A stretch of 64,000 nt of DNA from Lachnospira sp. UBA3212. GTDB lineage: Bacteria; Bacillota; Clostridia; Lachnospirales; Lachnospiraceae. Below the pieces are notes generated by a model that was not told where the DNA came from, made no database searches, and worked only from the letters and a program-made list of their open reading frames with translations. Location: the NCBI GenBank assembly GCA_002363615.1, contig DEWK01000006.1, positions 1 to 64,000 of the forward strand, read 5' to 3'. Within the stretch, counting starts at the first letter, position 1. Each line of letters opens with the position of its first letter. Position numbers and translations under genes: made by a program. Shown one piece after another: positions 1 to 7,863 of the stretch.

Positions 1-113
1 TTGCACTTAACTTGACAATTCAAGAATGAAATACTTCTTTCAAATTTCTACTTTTTTGCAGAAAGCCGGAAATGACACCACTAATATCTTGTATAAAATG
101 GAGAAATTACTGT

Positions 114-141
114 CATATACAAGGTTTTTCCCTTGTATATG
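114..141. repeat. Perfect 11-bp inverted repeat upstream of the MerR gene
   Basis: CATATACAAGG and CCTTGTATATG are perfect complements separated by the 6-nt loop TTTTTC. A third copy of the core CTTGTATA lies at 88-95. No T-run follows on either strand, so this does not look like a terminator. It could be a regulator binding site or a transcript hairpin. The rest of bases 1-250 shows no gene that I can support. Confidence 0.5.
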
Positions 142-251
142 CACGTGAATCTTACAATTTCGTGACATTTTCGTAGATGTATCAAGACTTGCAATCCTGG
201 AAGTTTCAAAATTCATTGAAGAAATTTCCTTGGAATTTATCCGGGAATATG

Positions 252-276
252 CTAAACTTACGTTACGTAAGTTTAG
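252..276. promoter_or_regulatory. Perfect palindromic operator at the merR-methyltransferase start
   Basis: The 12-bp arms CTAAACTTACGT and ACGTAAGTTTAG are perfect complements around a single central T. The site ends inside the ribosome binding site AGGAGG (275-280) of the MerR-type gene that starts at 287. Dyads of this size are the usual binding sites of MerR-family dimers. A weak -10-like TATGCT at 248-253 overlaps its left edge. The position suggests autoregulation; that the neighbouring protein binds here is inference. Confidence 0.75.
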
Positions 277-286
277 GAGGGAATCT

Positions 287-1471
287 ATGCATAAAGACAA
301 TTATTATTCATCCGGTGAATTTGCAAAGATGGCCGGAGTCTCCGTTCGCACCATTCGTTTTTATGACCAAAAAGACATTTTAAAGCCATCATACTTAAAT
401 GATTCTGGTGCCAGATTTTATACGGATCAGGACCTAGCACGTTTACAACAAATCTTACTCTTAAAATATCTGGGATTTTCTTTAAAGGATATTAAAGAAC
501 TTATTGTTGATGACAATGATTGGGAATACATGAAGAACTCTCTGCGTCTGCAAAGACGCCTGATTTCAGATAAGATGGAGCAAATGGAATTGGTACAAAA
601 CGCCATTGATGACACCATTGAAACCTTAAAGGTAAAGAAAACACCTGATTGGAATCATATGTTAAACCTAATCCACCTTACCAGTATGGAGCAAAGTTTA
701 AAAACACAATACCAAAATGCCAGTAATATTGATGCAAGAATTAATCTTCATAAAAACTACTCCACCAATTCCAAGGGTTGGTTTCCCTGGATGATGGAGC
801 AAGCTTCTCTTAAGGAAGGAATGGAGATTTTAGAAATTGGTTGTGGAAACGGGGAACTGTGGAGAGAAAATTTAGACCTTCTTCCTAAAGATATTCACAT
901 TCTTCTTTCCGATATTTCAGATGGAATGATTCGTGATGTTCGTAGAAATTTAGAAAATGATCATCGTTTTTCCTTTGCCTGCTTTGATTGTGCAAAAATT
1001 CCATTAAAGGACCACAGTGTTGATTTTATATTTGCTAACCACGTTTTATTTTATTGTGAAAACCTCCAGGAAGTTTTAAAAGAAATCACAAGGGTTTTAA
1101 AAAAAGATGGAACCTTTATTTGTTCCACCTACTCTGCCAATCATATGGGAGAAATCACAAAGCTGGTACAGGACTTTGATTCAAGAATTGTCCTTTCCGG
1201 AGAACGTCTGTATGAAAAATTCGGCCTAGAAAATGGATATTCTATCCTTGCAAATTATTTTGATACTATTAATAAAAAAATATATCAGGATTCTATTTTT
1301 ATTTCAGATGAACAGCCACTCTTATCCTATATTCTTTCCTGCCATGGAAATCAGAATCAAATTTTATTTGAAAAATATAGCGATTTCCGTAGTTATGTTC
1401 GTAAGAAAGTGAAAGATGGTTTTACCATAACAAAAGAAGCAGGTATTTTTTACTGCACTGCTCCTTATTAA
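287..1471 (+). CDS. MerR-family regulator fused to a SAM-dependent methyltransferase
   Basis: This 394-residue protein joins two domains. Residues about 5-115 are a MerR-type winged helix (SGEFAKMAGVSVRTIRFYD, then a wing with GARFYTDQDL) followed by a long dimerisation helix. Residues about 175-290 are a class I methyltransferase with motif I EIGCGNGEL near residue 183 and a typical FANHVLFYC segment. In known MerR fusions the C-terminal domain acts as an effector sensor or enzyme; the substrate here is unknown. I start the gene at the ATG at 287, 6 bases after AGGAGG; the upstream in-frame ATG at 230 has no ribosome binding site and would overlap the operator. The stop codon overlaps that of the convergent gene in a shared TTAA. 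The product is probably a cytoplasmic one-component regulator. Confidence 0.85.
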   Translation: MHKDNYYSSGEFAKMAGVSVRTIRFYDQKDILKPSYLNDSGARFYTDQDLARLQQILLLKYLGFSLKDIKELIVDDNDWEYMKNSLRLQRRLISDKMEQMELVQNAIDDTIETLKVKKTPDWNHMLNLIHLTSMEQSLKTQYQNASNIDARINLHKNYSTNSKGWFPWMMEQASLKEGMEILEIGCGNGELWRENLDLLPKDIHILLSDISDGMIRDVRRNLENDHRFSFACFDCAKIPLKDHSVDFIFANHVLFYCENLQEVLKEITRVLKKDGTFICSTYSANHMGEITKLVQDFDSRIVLSGERLYEKFGLENGYSILANYFDTINKKIYQDSIFISDEQPLLSYILSCHGNQNQILFEKYSDFRSYVRKKVKDGFTITKEAGIFYCTAPY

Positions 1472-2634
1472 TTGTTTCTATTATTTAATTGTTTTTTTAC
1501 CCATTCCATCAATACATTCACGATATAATCAATCTCTTTTTGACTAAGAGGAATATGTTCCGGAATATGATGCCATTTGTATAGGCAGCCACGACAACAG
1601 GTGGCGGTGGCATGCTGGCCAATAAAAATCGGATGTCCCCTCATTGGGGTTTGCTTTCCGTCATGTTCTGGTTCCTTAGGACCTAAGCGCTTTGTAATAA
1701 AGTCTCTTGCATGACTTTCAATCACATCTAACCCCTTCTCTTCAATGTATTTAAAGTCTTCTTCTTTTAATTGAAATCTACTACGAAATTTTGACTTACC
1801 CAAGCGGTAAAAGAGGTCTTCATATACCTCCTTACTTGCTGCTTCTTGCAGACTCATTAATTGAGAAAAGTCCATCTCCTCAAATTCTGAAAAACCAGCT
1901 TCCACTCCCAAGGTCTTTTGTTGTCCAAAGGGAATGTTTTTCTTTTGATTAAATTGCAAATTAATATTCGCCTTATCTGCCTGACGAATCTGATCTTTTC
2001 GTCCAATTCGATACTCTTTTCCCTTCATAATAAAACGGTTACCCGTTTGTTTAAAATAAAAATCAGTACCTGTAGCCTGACATTGATCCTTTAAACTTAA
2101 AATCCACTGGTAATCGCAAGGACTTCCTCCCTCATTTTCATCTCCACCACAAGTCACTTTTAAGATTCTATGGTCTTTTAAATATTTTAACAGATCAATG
2201 GGACCTAAAAGGGGTTCTAAATATAATTCCCGATACTTAAGGGGAAGATTTAAAAAAATAGGAATACTTAAATCTGCCTGGGTTTGGTTTGTACATAGAC
2301 AACTTAAGGTGACATTGTCATAACCCATTCCCCAGTCTTTGGGAAGACAATCTTTCACTCGATCAATTTTTTTTGTAATAATTATAAAATCAAGATCGGT
2401 TCTTTCTTTTATCATCTCCCAAATCTTATCACGCTTTTCATCTGCTTCCTTTAAAAAAAATTCAGAATCAGGGCAAATATAAATCGGATTCTGCTCCGGA
2501 CTTAAAAGATATTTTCCCATAGAATCTAACTGAATCGGTAAATCAAAATTTTCCCCAAAATGAAGGCAGGGGGACATAGGGGCATCTTTCTTACTAACTT
2601 GTTGATTTAAAATCCATGGATTCCAATGATACAT
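1468..2634 (-). CDS. DUF5131 (Gp37/Gp68-like) and DUF4186 fusion protein
   Basis: This is a 388-residue protein of unknown function. Residues about 70-225 resemble the C-terminal half of the phage Gp37/Gp68 family (DUF5131), including CGGDENEGGSPCDYQW and TGTDFYFKQTGNRF. Residues about 277-384 match DUF4186, with FRSRFQLKEED, ESHARDFI, GKQTPMRGHPIFIGQHATA and a CCRGCLYKWH motif that looks metal-binding. The N-terminus keeps a WNPW motif, but I do not see the cysteine cluster that usually follows it in DUF5131 proteins. The ATG is preceded by AGGAGGG. The gene is convergent with the MerR fusion and divergent from the rhamnose operon. Domain names are from memory of the families; the function is not known. 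Confidence 0.7.
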   Translation of the reverse strand: MYHWNPWILNQQVSKKDAPMSPCLHFGENFDLPIQLDSMGKYLLSPEQNPIYICPDSEFFLKEADEKRDKIWEMIKERTDLDFIIITKKIDRVKDCLPKDWGMGYDNVTLSCLCTNQTQADLSIPIFLNLPLKYRELYLEPLLGPIDLLKYLKDHRILKVTCGGDENEGGSPCDYQWILSLKDQCQATGTDFYFKQTGNRFIMKGKEYRIGRKDQIRQADKANINLQFNQKKNIPFGQQKTLGVEAGFSEFEEMDFSQLMSLQEAASKEVYEDLFYRLGKSKFRSRFQLKEEDFKYIEEKGLDVIESHARDFITKRLGPKEPEHDGKQTPMRGHPIFIGQHATATCCRGCLYKWHHIPEHIPLSQKEIDYIVNVLMEWVKKQLNNRNN

Positions 2635-2699
2635 AAGTCCCTCCTTTCGTTTTCCTTGGTATCATACCATATCTTTTTTTATATTTCTACAAAAAATGC

Positions 2700-2730
2700 T
2701 TGAAGGTGACGCAACGTAACCGTATATAAT
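2700..2730 (+). promoter_or_regulatory. rfb operon promoter with MerR-type 19-bp spacer and operator
   Basis: The -35 TTGAAG (2700-2705) and -10 TATAAT (2725-2730) are 19 bp apart. That over-long spacing is the hallmark of promoters activated by MerR-family proteins. The spacer is filled by an imperfect dyad at 2705-2721, GGTGACGCAACGTAACC (pattern GGTnACG-n3-CGTnACC). The central 15 bases share 10 positions with the centre of the palindrome at 252-276. Regulation of this promoter by the MerR fusion upstream is inference. Confidence 0.75.
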
Positions 2731-2746
2731 TCAAGTAATGTAAAGG

Positions 2747-2766
2747 GGAAAGAAGATATTCTTTCC
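2747..2766 (+). other. 8-bp hairpin in the rfb leader
   Basis: GGAAAGAA and TTCTTTCC pair around the tetraloop GATA, in the untranslated leader between the promoter and rfbA. No T-run follows, so it is not a terminator. It may protect the 5' end or fold near the ribosome binding site AAGGAGA (2787-2793). Confidence 0.4.
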
Positions 2767-2799
2767 AAAAGTAATAACCAAAGTAAAAGGAGACTTACT

Positions 2800-3696
2800 A
2801 TGAAGGGAATTATTTTAGCTGGTGGATCAGGCACTCGTCTTTATCCACTTACCATGGTAACAAGTAAACAATTGCTTCCAATCTATGATAAGCCAATGAT
2901 CTATTATCCACTTTCTGTTCTTATGAATGCTGGAATCAGAGAAATCCTTATCATTTCTACTCCACAAGATACCCCAAGATTTAAGGAGCTATTAGGTGAT
3001 GGCCACCAGTTTGGAGTTTCATTAAACTATGCTGTTCAGCCTTCCCCAGACGGACTTGCTCAGGCTTTTATTATCGGTGAAAAATTTATCGGCGACGATT
3101 CTGTTGCCATGATTCTTGGTGATAATATTTTTGCCGGACATGGTTTAAAGAAAAGACTTCTTGCAGCGGTTGATAATGCTACTTCCGGTAAAGGTGCAAC
3201 TGTATTTGGCTACTATGTAGATGATCCGGAACGTTTTGGTATTGTAGAATTCGATGAGGCTGGTAAGGCTATTTCCATTGAAGAAAAACCGGAACATCCA
3301 AAGTCAAATTACTGTGTAACCGGACTTTATTTCTATGATAACAAGGTGGTAGAATACGCCAAAAATCTGAAGCCTTCCGCTCGTGGTGAGCTTGAGATTA
3401 CAGATTTAAACCGCATCTATCTTGAGAACAACACCTTAAATGTTGAGCTTCTTGGACAGGGATTTACCTGGTTAGATACCGGTACACACGAGAGTTTAGT
3501 AGATGCAACGAATTTTGTTAAGACCATCGAGCAGCATCAGCATCGTAAAATTGCCTGCTTAGAAGAAATTGCATATTTAAATGGTTGGATTTCTAAGGAA
3601 GAAGTTCTTGATGTTTATGAAGTATTAAAGAAGAATCAGTATGGTCAGTATTTAAAAGATGTTCTTGATGGTAAGTATCAGGAAGATCTTAAGTAA
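2800..3696 (+). CDS. rfbA: Glucose-1-phosphate thymidylyltransferase RmlA
   Basis: This cytoplasmic enzyme makes dTDP-glucose from dTTP and glucose-1-phosphate, the first step of dTDP-L-rhamnose synthesis. The 298-residue length is normal for RmlA. The nucleotide-binding signature GGSGTRLYPLT is at residues 8-18, followed by SKQLLPIYDKPM and the Mg-binding ILGDNIF near residue 110. The family is usually feedback-inhibited by dTDP-rhamnose. It is the first gene of the four-gene operon, 23 bp before rfbB. The start has AAGGAGA at a good distance. Confidence 0.97.
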   Translation: MKGIILAGGSGTRLYPLTMVTSKQLLPIYDKPMIYYPLSVLMNAGIREILIISTPQDTPRFKELLGDGHQFGVSLNYAVQPSPDGLAQAFIIGEKFIGDDSVAMILGDNIFAGHGLKKRLLAAVDNATSGKGATVFGYYVDDPERFGIVEFDEAGKAISIEEKPEHPKSNYCVTGLYFYDNKVVEYAKNLKPSARGELEITDLNRIYLENNTLNVELLGQGFTWLDTGTHESLVDATNFVKTIEQHQHRKIACLEEIAYLNGWISKEEVLDVYEVLKKNQYGQYLKDVLDGKYQEDLK

Positions 3697-3719
3697 TTTA
3701 TTTTTAGGAGGAATCATTC

Positions 3720-4739
3720 ATGACTATTATTGTTACAGGTGGAGCTGGTTTTATTGGCTCTAATTTCGTTTTTCACATGTTAAATAAGTACCCGGATTAC
3801 CGTATTATCTGCTTAGACAAGCTTACATATGCAGGTAATCTTTCTACCCTTGCTCCAGTAATGGATAATCCAAACTTCCGTTTTGTCAAGGAAGACATCT
3901 GTGACCGTGAAGCGGTTTACAAGTTATTTGAAGAAGAAAAGCCGGATGTAGTTGTGAACTTTGCTGCAGAAAGTCACGTTGACCGTTCCATTGAAAATCC
4001 TGAAGTCTTCCTTCAGACCAATATTCTTGGAACTGCTACTTTAATGGATGCTTGTAGAAAGTATGGTATTACTCGTTATCATCAAGTTTCTACCGATGAG
4101 GTATATGGTGACCTTCCATTAGATCGCCCAGATCTTTTCTTTACCGAGGAAACACCAATTCATACTTCAAGTCCATACTCTTCCTCTAAGGCAGGAGCAG
4201 ATCTTTTAGTTCTTGCTTATCACAGAACCTATGGACTTCCTGTTACCATTAGCCGTTGTTCAAACAACTATGGTCCATACCACTTCCCTGAGAAGTTAAT
4301 CCCATTAATGGTAATCAATGCCCTTCACGATAAGCCGCTTCCAGTATATGGTACCGGCGAAAATGTTCGTGACTGGTTATATGTAGAAGACCACTGCAAG
4401 GCAATCGATTTAATTATTCACAAGGGTACGGTAGGTGAAGTTTACAATATCGGTGGTCATAACGAGATGACAAATATTGATATTGTAAAGATCATTTGTA
4501 AGGAATTAGGAAAGCCTGAAAGCTTAATCACACACGTTGGTGATCGTAAGGGCCATGATCAGAGATATGCCATTGATCCTACTAAGATTCACAATGAATT
4601 AGGCTGGTTACCTGAGACCATGTTTAAGGATGGTATTAAGAAGACCATTCAGTGGTACTTAGACAATCAGGATTGGTGGGAACCAATTATTTCTGGTGAG
4701 TATCAGAATTATTATGACAAGATGTATAGCAACCGCTAA
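3720..4739 (+). CDS. rfbB: dTDP-glucose 4,6-dehydratase RmlB
   Basis: This NAD-dependent short-chain dehydrogenase converts dTDP-glucose to dTDP-4-keto-6-deoxyglucose, the second step to dTDP-rhamnose. The Rossmann motif GGAGFIGSNF is at residues 7-16, and NFAAESHVDRS and STDEVYGDL follow. The catalytic YxxxK appears as YSSSK around residue 157. The 339-residue length is typical. The start has AGGAGG (3707-3712) and the gene lies 11 bp before rfbD. Confidence 0.97.
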   Translation: MTIIVTGGAGFIGSNFVFHMLNKYPDYRIICLDKLTYAGNLSTLAPVMDNPNFRFVKEDICDREAVYKLFEEEKPDVVVNFAAESHVDRSIENPEVFLQTNILGTATLMDACRKYGITRYHQVSTDEVYGDLPLDRPDLFFTEETPIHTSSPYSSSKAGADLLVLAYHRTYGLPVTISRCSNNYGPYHFPEKLIPLMVINALHDKPLPVYGTGENVRDWLYVEDHCKAIDLIIHKGTVGEVYNIGGHNEMTNIDIVKIICKELGKPESLITHVGDRKGHDQRYAIDPTKIHNELGWLPETMFKDGIKKTIQWYLDNQDWWEPIISGEYQNYYDKMYSNR

Positions 4740-4750
4740 GGAGAAATTCG

Positions 4751-5689
4751 ATGAAGATTTTAGTTACCGGTGTTGCCGGACAATTAGGCCATGACGTGGT
4801 AAATGAACTTGTTACACGTGGCCACCAGCCAATAGGCACCGATTTAGAAGAGAATTATGCTGGAATTGCTGACAATAGTCCTGTTACCACTGCACCTTAC
4901 TACTCTCTTGATTTAACCAAGGAAGACGATGTATTTCGCTTACTTTCTGATCTTAAACCGGATGCCGTCATTCATTGTGCCGCTTGGACTGCTGTGGATG
5001 CTGCAGAAGATGAAGATAAAAAGGATTTGGTTTATGCCATTAATGAATCCGCTACTTCTTATCTTGCATCCGCTTGCAAGGCTTGTGGAGCTAAGATGAT
5101 GTATATTTCCACTGACTACGTATTTAATGGCCAGGGAGACCAGCCTTGGGAACCGGATTGCAAGGACTATGCTCCATTAAATGTCTATGGAGATTCTAAG
5201 CTTAAGGGAGAGCTTGCAGTTTCTTCTATTCTTGACAAGTATTTTATCGTACGTATTGCATGGGTCTTTGGTGTAAATGGAAAGAACTTCATTAAAACCA
5301 TGTTAAATGTAGGTAAGAATCATGACCAGTTAAAGGTGGTTTGCGATCAAGTAGGTACTCCTACCTATACCTATGATTTAGCAAGACTCTTAGTAGATAT
5401 GATTGAAAGTGATAAATATGGTTATTATCATGCCACAAATGAAGGTGGCTTTATTAGCTGGTATGATTTCACCTTAGAAATCTTCCGTCAGGCCATCCAA
5501 ATGGGACATGAGGAATATAAGGATCGTTTAAGTGTTTCTCCTGTAACTACAAAGGAATATGGGGTATCTAAGGCAGCAAGACCATTTAATTCAAGACTTT
5601 CAAAACAAAAGCTTGTAGACAATGGATTTACACCTCTTCCAGATTGGAAGGATGCACTTGCCAGATATTTAAAGGAAATTGAATTTTAA
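4751..5689 (+). CDS. rfbD: dTDP-4-dehydrorhamnose reductase RmlD
   Basis: This is the final enzyme of the pathway, reducing dTDP-4-keto-L-rhamnose to dTDP-L-rhamnose with NAD(P)H. Residues 5-15 hold the nucleotide-binding GVAGQLGHDVV. Other family motifs are HCAAWTAVDAAE, STDYVFNG and YGDSKLKGE, which contains the catalytic YxxxK. The length of 312 residues is slightly above the usual 285-300. The gene lies third although it acts last; the order rfbA-B-D-C is common in Firmicutes. Confidence 0.96.
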   Translation: MKILVTGVAGQLGHDVVNELVTRGHQPIGTDLEENYAGIADNSPVTTAPYYSLDLTKEDDVFRLLSDLKPDAVIHCAAWTAVDAAEDEDKKDLVYAINESATSYLASACKACGAKMMYISTDYVFNGQGDQPWEPDCKDYAPLNVYGDSKLKGELAVSSILDKYFIVRIAWVFGVNGKNFIKTMLNVGKNHDQLKVVCDQVGTPTYTYDLARLLVDMIESDKYGYYHATNEGGFISWYDFTLEIFRQAIQMGHEEYKDRLSVSPVTTKEYGVSKAARPFNSRLSKQKLVDNGFTPLPDWKDALARYLKEIEF

Positions 5690-5703
5690 TAGAGGTAATG
5701 ATT

Positions 5704-6315
5704 ATGGGACAGATTAATGTAGAAAAGAATGTTGGTGGTATTGAAGGCTTATGTGTGATCACCCCTGCCGTACATGGTGACGCTAGAGGTTATTTCATGG
5801 AGACTTACAATTCCAATGATATGAAGGAAGCTGGCTTAAATCAGGTTTTTGTACAGGATAATCAGTCGTCTTCTACCAAGGGTGTACTTCGTGGACTCCA
5901 CTATCAGAAGGAATATCCACAGGCCAAACTTGTTCGTGTGGTTTCCGGCAGCGTATTCGATGTAGCCGTAGACCTTCGTCAGAACAGTGAAAGCTTTGGT
6001 AAGTGGTATGGTGTAGAATTAAGTGCAGAAAATAAAAAGCAGTTTTTAATTCCAGAAGGATTTGCTCATGGCTTCCTTGTACTTTCTGAAGTAGCTGAAT
6101 TCTGTTACAAGGTAACAGATTTCTGGCATCCGGGAGATGAAGGTGGTTTAGCATGGAATGATCCTGAAATCGGTATTAAGTGGCCACAGCTTGTAGGAGA
6201 ATATCAGGGAAGTCCTAAGGGAGACGGTTATCACTTAGAAGATAGTACTCCTATTAACTTAAGTGATAAGGATCAATTATGGGACGGCATTTCAAACGGT
6301 TTTCATTTTAACTAA
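5704..6315 (+). CDS. rfbC: dTDP-4-dehydrorhamnose 3,5-epimerase RmlC
   Basis: This cupin-fold epimerase inverts C3 and C5 of dTDP-4-keto-6-deoxyglucose. Family motifs are DARGYFMETYN, VQDNQSSSTKGVLRGLHYQ, with the catalytic histidine, and PEGFAHGFLVLS. I start at the ATG at 5704 (203 residues) because GAGG at 5692-5695 lies 8 bases before it. The in-frame ATG at 5698 would leave only 2 bases of spacing. It is the last gene of the operon, followed 29 bp later by a strong terminator. No rhamnosyltransferase or polymerase lies in this cluster. Confidence 0.95.
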   Translation: MGQINVEKNVGGIEGLCVITPAVHGDARGYFMETYNSNDMKEAGLNQVFVQDNQSSSTKGVLRGLHYQKEYPQAKLVRVVSGSVFDVAVDLRQNSESFGKWYGVELSAENKKQFLIPEGFAHGFLVLSEVAEFCYKVTDFWHPGDEGGLAWNDPEIGIKWPQLVGEYQGSPKGDGYHLEDSTPINLSDKDQLWDGISNGFHFN

Positions 6316-6344
6316 GTTACTAAAACTTGATGGGAGAATGAAAT

Positions 6345-6385
6345 AAAAGAAAGGCTTCTGCTTGTTAGACAGAAGCCTTTCTTTT
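6345..6385. terminator. Bidirectional terminator between rfbC and the symporter gene
   Basis: A 16-bp perfect stem, AAAAGAAAGGCTTCTG with CAGAAGCCTTTCTTTT, encloses a 9-nt loop. Both sides carry A or T runs, so it can end the plus-strand rfb operon and the convergent minus-strand symporter gene, whose TAA stop lies inside it. The GC core GGCTTCTG/CAGAAGCC recurs in the terminator at 12790. Confidence 0.92.
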
Positions 6386-7793
6386 ATTTTCCTTCAATTT
6401 CCTTCATTTTTTCATCGCTCAATATATATTTTTTCTTAAACCAGATCAAGGCAAATGCCAATCCAATCACTGGAATAATAGTCATAACCATACGCAATCC
6501 AATCTTAGAAGATTGGGCGGTAGCCCTGGCAAAATCAATGGATTTTTGCTGATCACTGGTGGCCTGACTGGAAAGTTGAAAGATCTGTAAAGCAAGGGAT
6601 GCAACAAAAGCAGACAATCCAGAGGCCAACTTCACTACAAAGGTTTGCATCGAAAATATCACCGATTCATCGCTTCTTTTATTCTTCCACCTTCCATAAT
6701 CCACGGTATTAGCAAGAAATACAGTAGTTAAAACCGATAGGATTCCATTGGCCCCAAAGATAAAGAAGGCTGGAATAAAAAGAAGATAAACGTTTGTCAT
6801 ATTAATAAAAGCTAAGGCTAAGAGGCTGACATATCCAATTCCTGCCATAAGAATCGAAATATAAAAGATCTTAAGACTTTCCATAAACCTCCGAAGAAGT
6901 GGATAAAATAGCATCATTGCCAAAATCTGAACTGCCCCTCCAAAGGTATTAAATAGTGTATAGGAATTGTACCAGGAAGAGCCACCAAAATCATACTTAA
7001 AGAAATAAATCACCAGGTTTGATGTTAAGTAAATAGAACAATTTACCATTACAATGGTTACTACAACTGCCATGGCCTGATCATTCTTTAAAAGAGCCTG
7101 AAACATCTGCTTTACAGAAGCTGTTTCCATCTTCTCGGTCGATTTTTCTTTAATATTGAAACAGGTAATCAGAATAAATAGAATAAAGATGATTGCTATA
7201 ATCAAAGAAAAATACTTAAAACCATTTACTTCAATTAGGCGGCTGGTTTTGGCTCCTGATATTCTGCCTAAAAACTCTACTGCCGGCATGGTAATCACGG
7301 TAATAATAGCAGATCCAACTCCGGCAAGTGACCTGGCTAAGGTGGTTAGATTTTCCCTTTCCTTTCCTCCTTTTGTAAATGCCGGAATCATTGACCAATA
7401 GGGAATATCCATCATAGTATAGGTAATCCCCCAAAGAATGTAAAAGATTGCCGCATAGGCTGTAAGTCCCGGTCCATCAAGTTTTGTAGGAGTTGCAAAC
7501 ATAAAGAACAGGATGATTGCGTTCGTTAGGGTTCCTATAAATAACCATGGTCGAAACTTTCCCCATTTCGTCTTGGTATCTGCCACAATCATTCCCATAA
7601 TCGGATCATTAAAGGCATCGAAGATTCTTGCTGCCAAAAGAATGATTCCCATGGCTACAGCACTTACGCCTAACACATCCTGATAGTAATAAAGGATATA
7701 CGAGGCCGAAAGCATGTAAACCATGTCCTTTCCTACCGCTCCTAATCCATAGGAGATTTTTTCTTTCCGGCTTAATAATCGTTCTTGACTCAT
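6384..7793 (-). CDS. GPH-family sugar:cation symporter (MFS, MelB-like)
   Basis: This is a predicted 12-helix inner-membrane transporter of 469 residues. The N-terminal LSRKEKISYGLGAVGKDMVY and the loop motif RIFDAFNDPIMGMIVADTKTKWGKFRPW are diagnostic of the glycoside-pentoside-hexuronide family. These import sugars or glycosides with Na+ or H+; the substrate cannot be read from the sequence. I start at the ATG at 7793 behind GAGGGAGG; the longer reading frame to 7850 runs through a terminator hairpin. The TetR gene upstream on the same strand is the likely regulator, and no glycosidase is adjacent. Confidence 0.88.
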   Translation of the reverse strand: MSQERLLSRKEKISYGLGAVGKDMVYMLSASYILYYYQDVLGVSAVAMGIILLAARIFDAFNDPIMGMIVADTKTKWGKFRPWLFIGTLTNAIILFFMFATPTKLDGPGLTAYAAIFYILWGITYTMMDIPYWSMIPAFTKGGKERENLTTLARSLAGVGSAIITVITMPAVEFLGRISGAKTSRLIEVNGFKYFSLIIAIIFILFILITCFNIKEKSTEKMETASVKQMFQALLKNDQAMAVVVTIVMVNCSIYLTSNLVIYFFKYDFGGSSWYNSYTLFNTFGGAVQILAMMLFYPLLRRFMESLKIFYISILMAGIGYVSLLALAFINMTNVYLLFIPAFFIFGANGILSVLTTVFLANTVDYGRWKNKRSDESVIFSMQTFVVKLASGLSAFVASLALQIFQLSSQATSDQQKSIDFARATAQSSKIGLRMVMTIIPVIGLAFALIWFKKKYILSDEKMKEIEGK

Positions 7794-7819
7794 AGTAATC
7801 CCTCCCTCATATAAAAGAA

Positions 7820-7859
7820 AACACCACAATGAAGTTGCAAAAACTAACATTGTGGTGTT
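7820..7859 (-). terminator. Terminator after the tetR gene
   Basis: Perfect 12-bp arms AACACCACAATG and CATTGTGGTGTT are separated by 16 nt and followed on the minus strand by TTTTCTTTTAT. It sits between the TetR gene and the symporter gene. It may partly uncouple them, since I see no clear separate promoter for the symporter. Confidence 0.7.
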
Positions 7860-7863
7860 ATTA

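Noticed and set aside
40..300. 86-residue open frame on the minus strand at the left edge
   Set aside because: No ribosome binding site or recognisable domain, and it overlaps the operator and start of the MerR fusion.
7820..7859. Inverted repeat between tetR and the symporter as a TetR operator
   Set aside because: Arms are 16 nt apart and a T-rich tail follows on the minus strand, which fits a terminator better. An operator role is not excluded.
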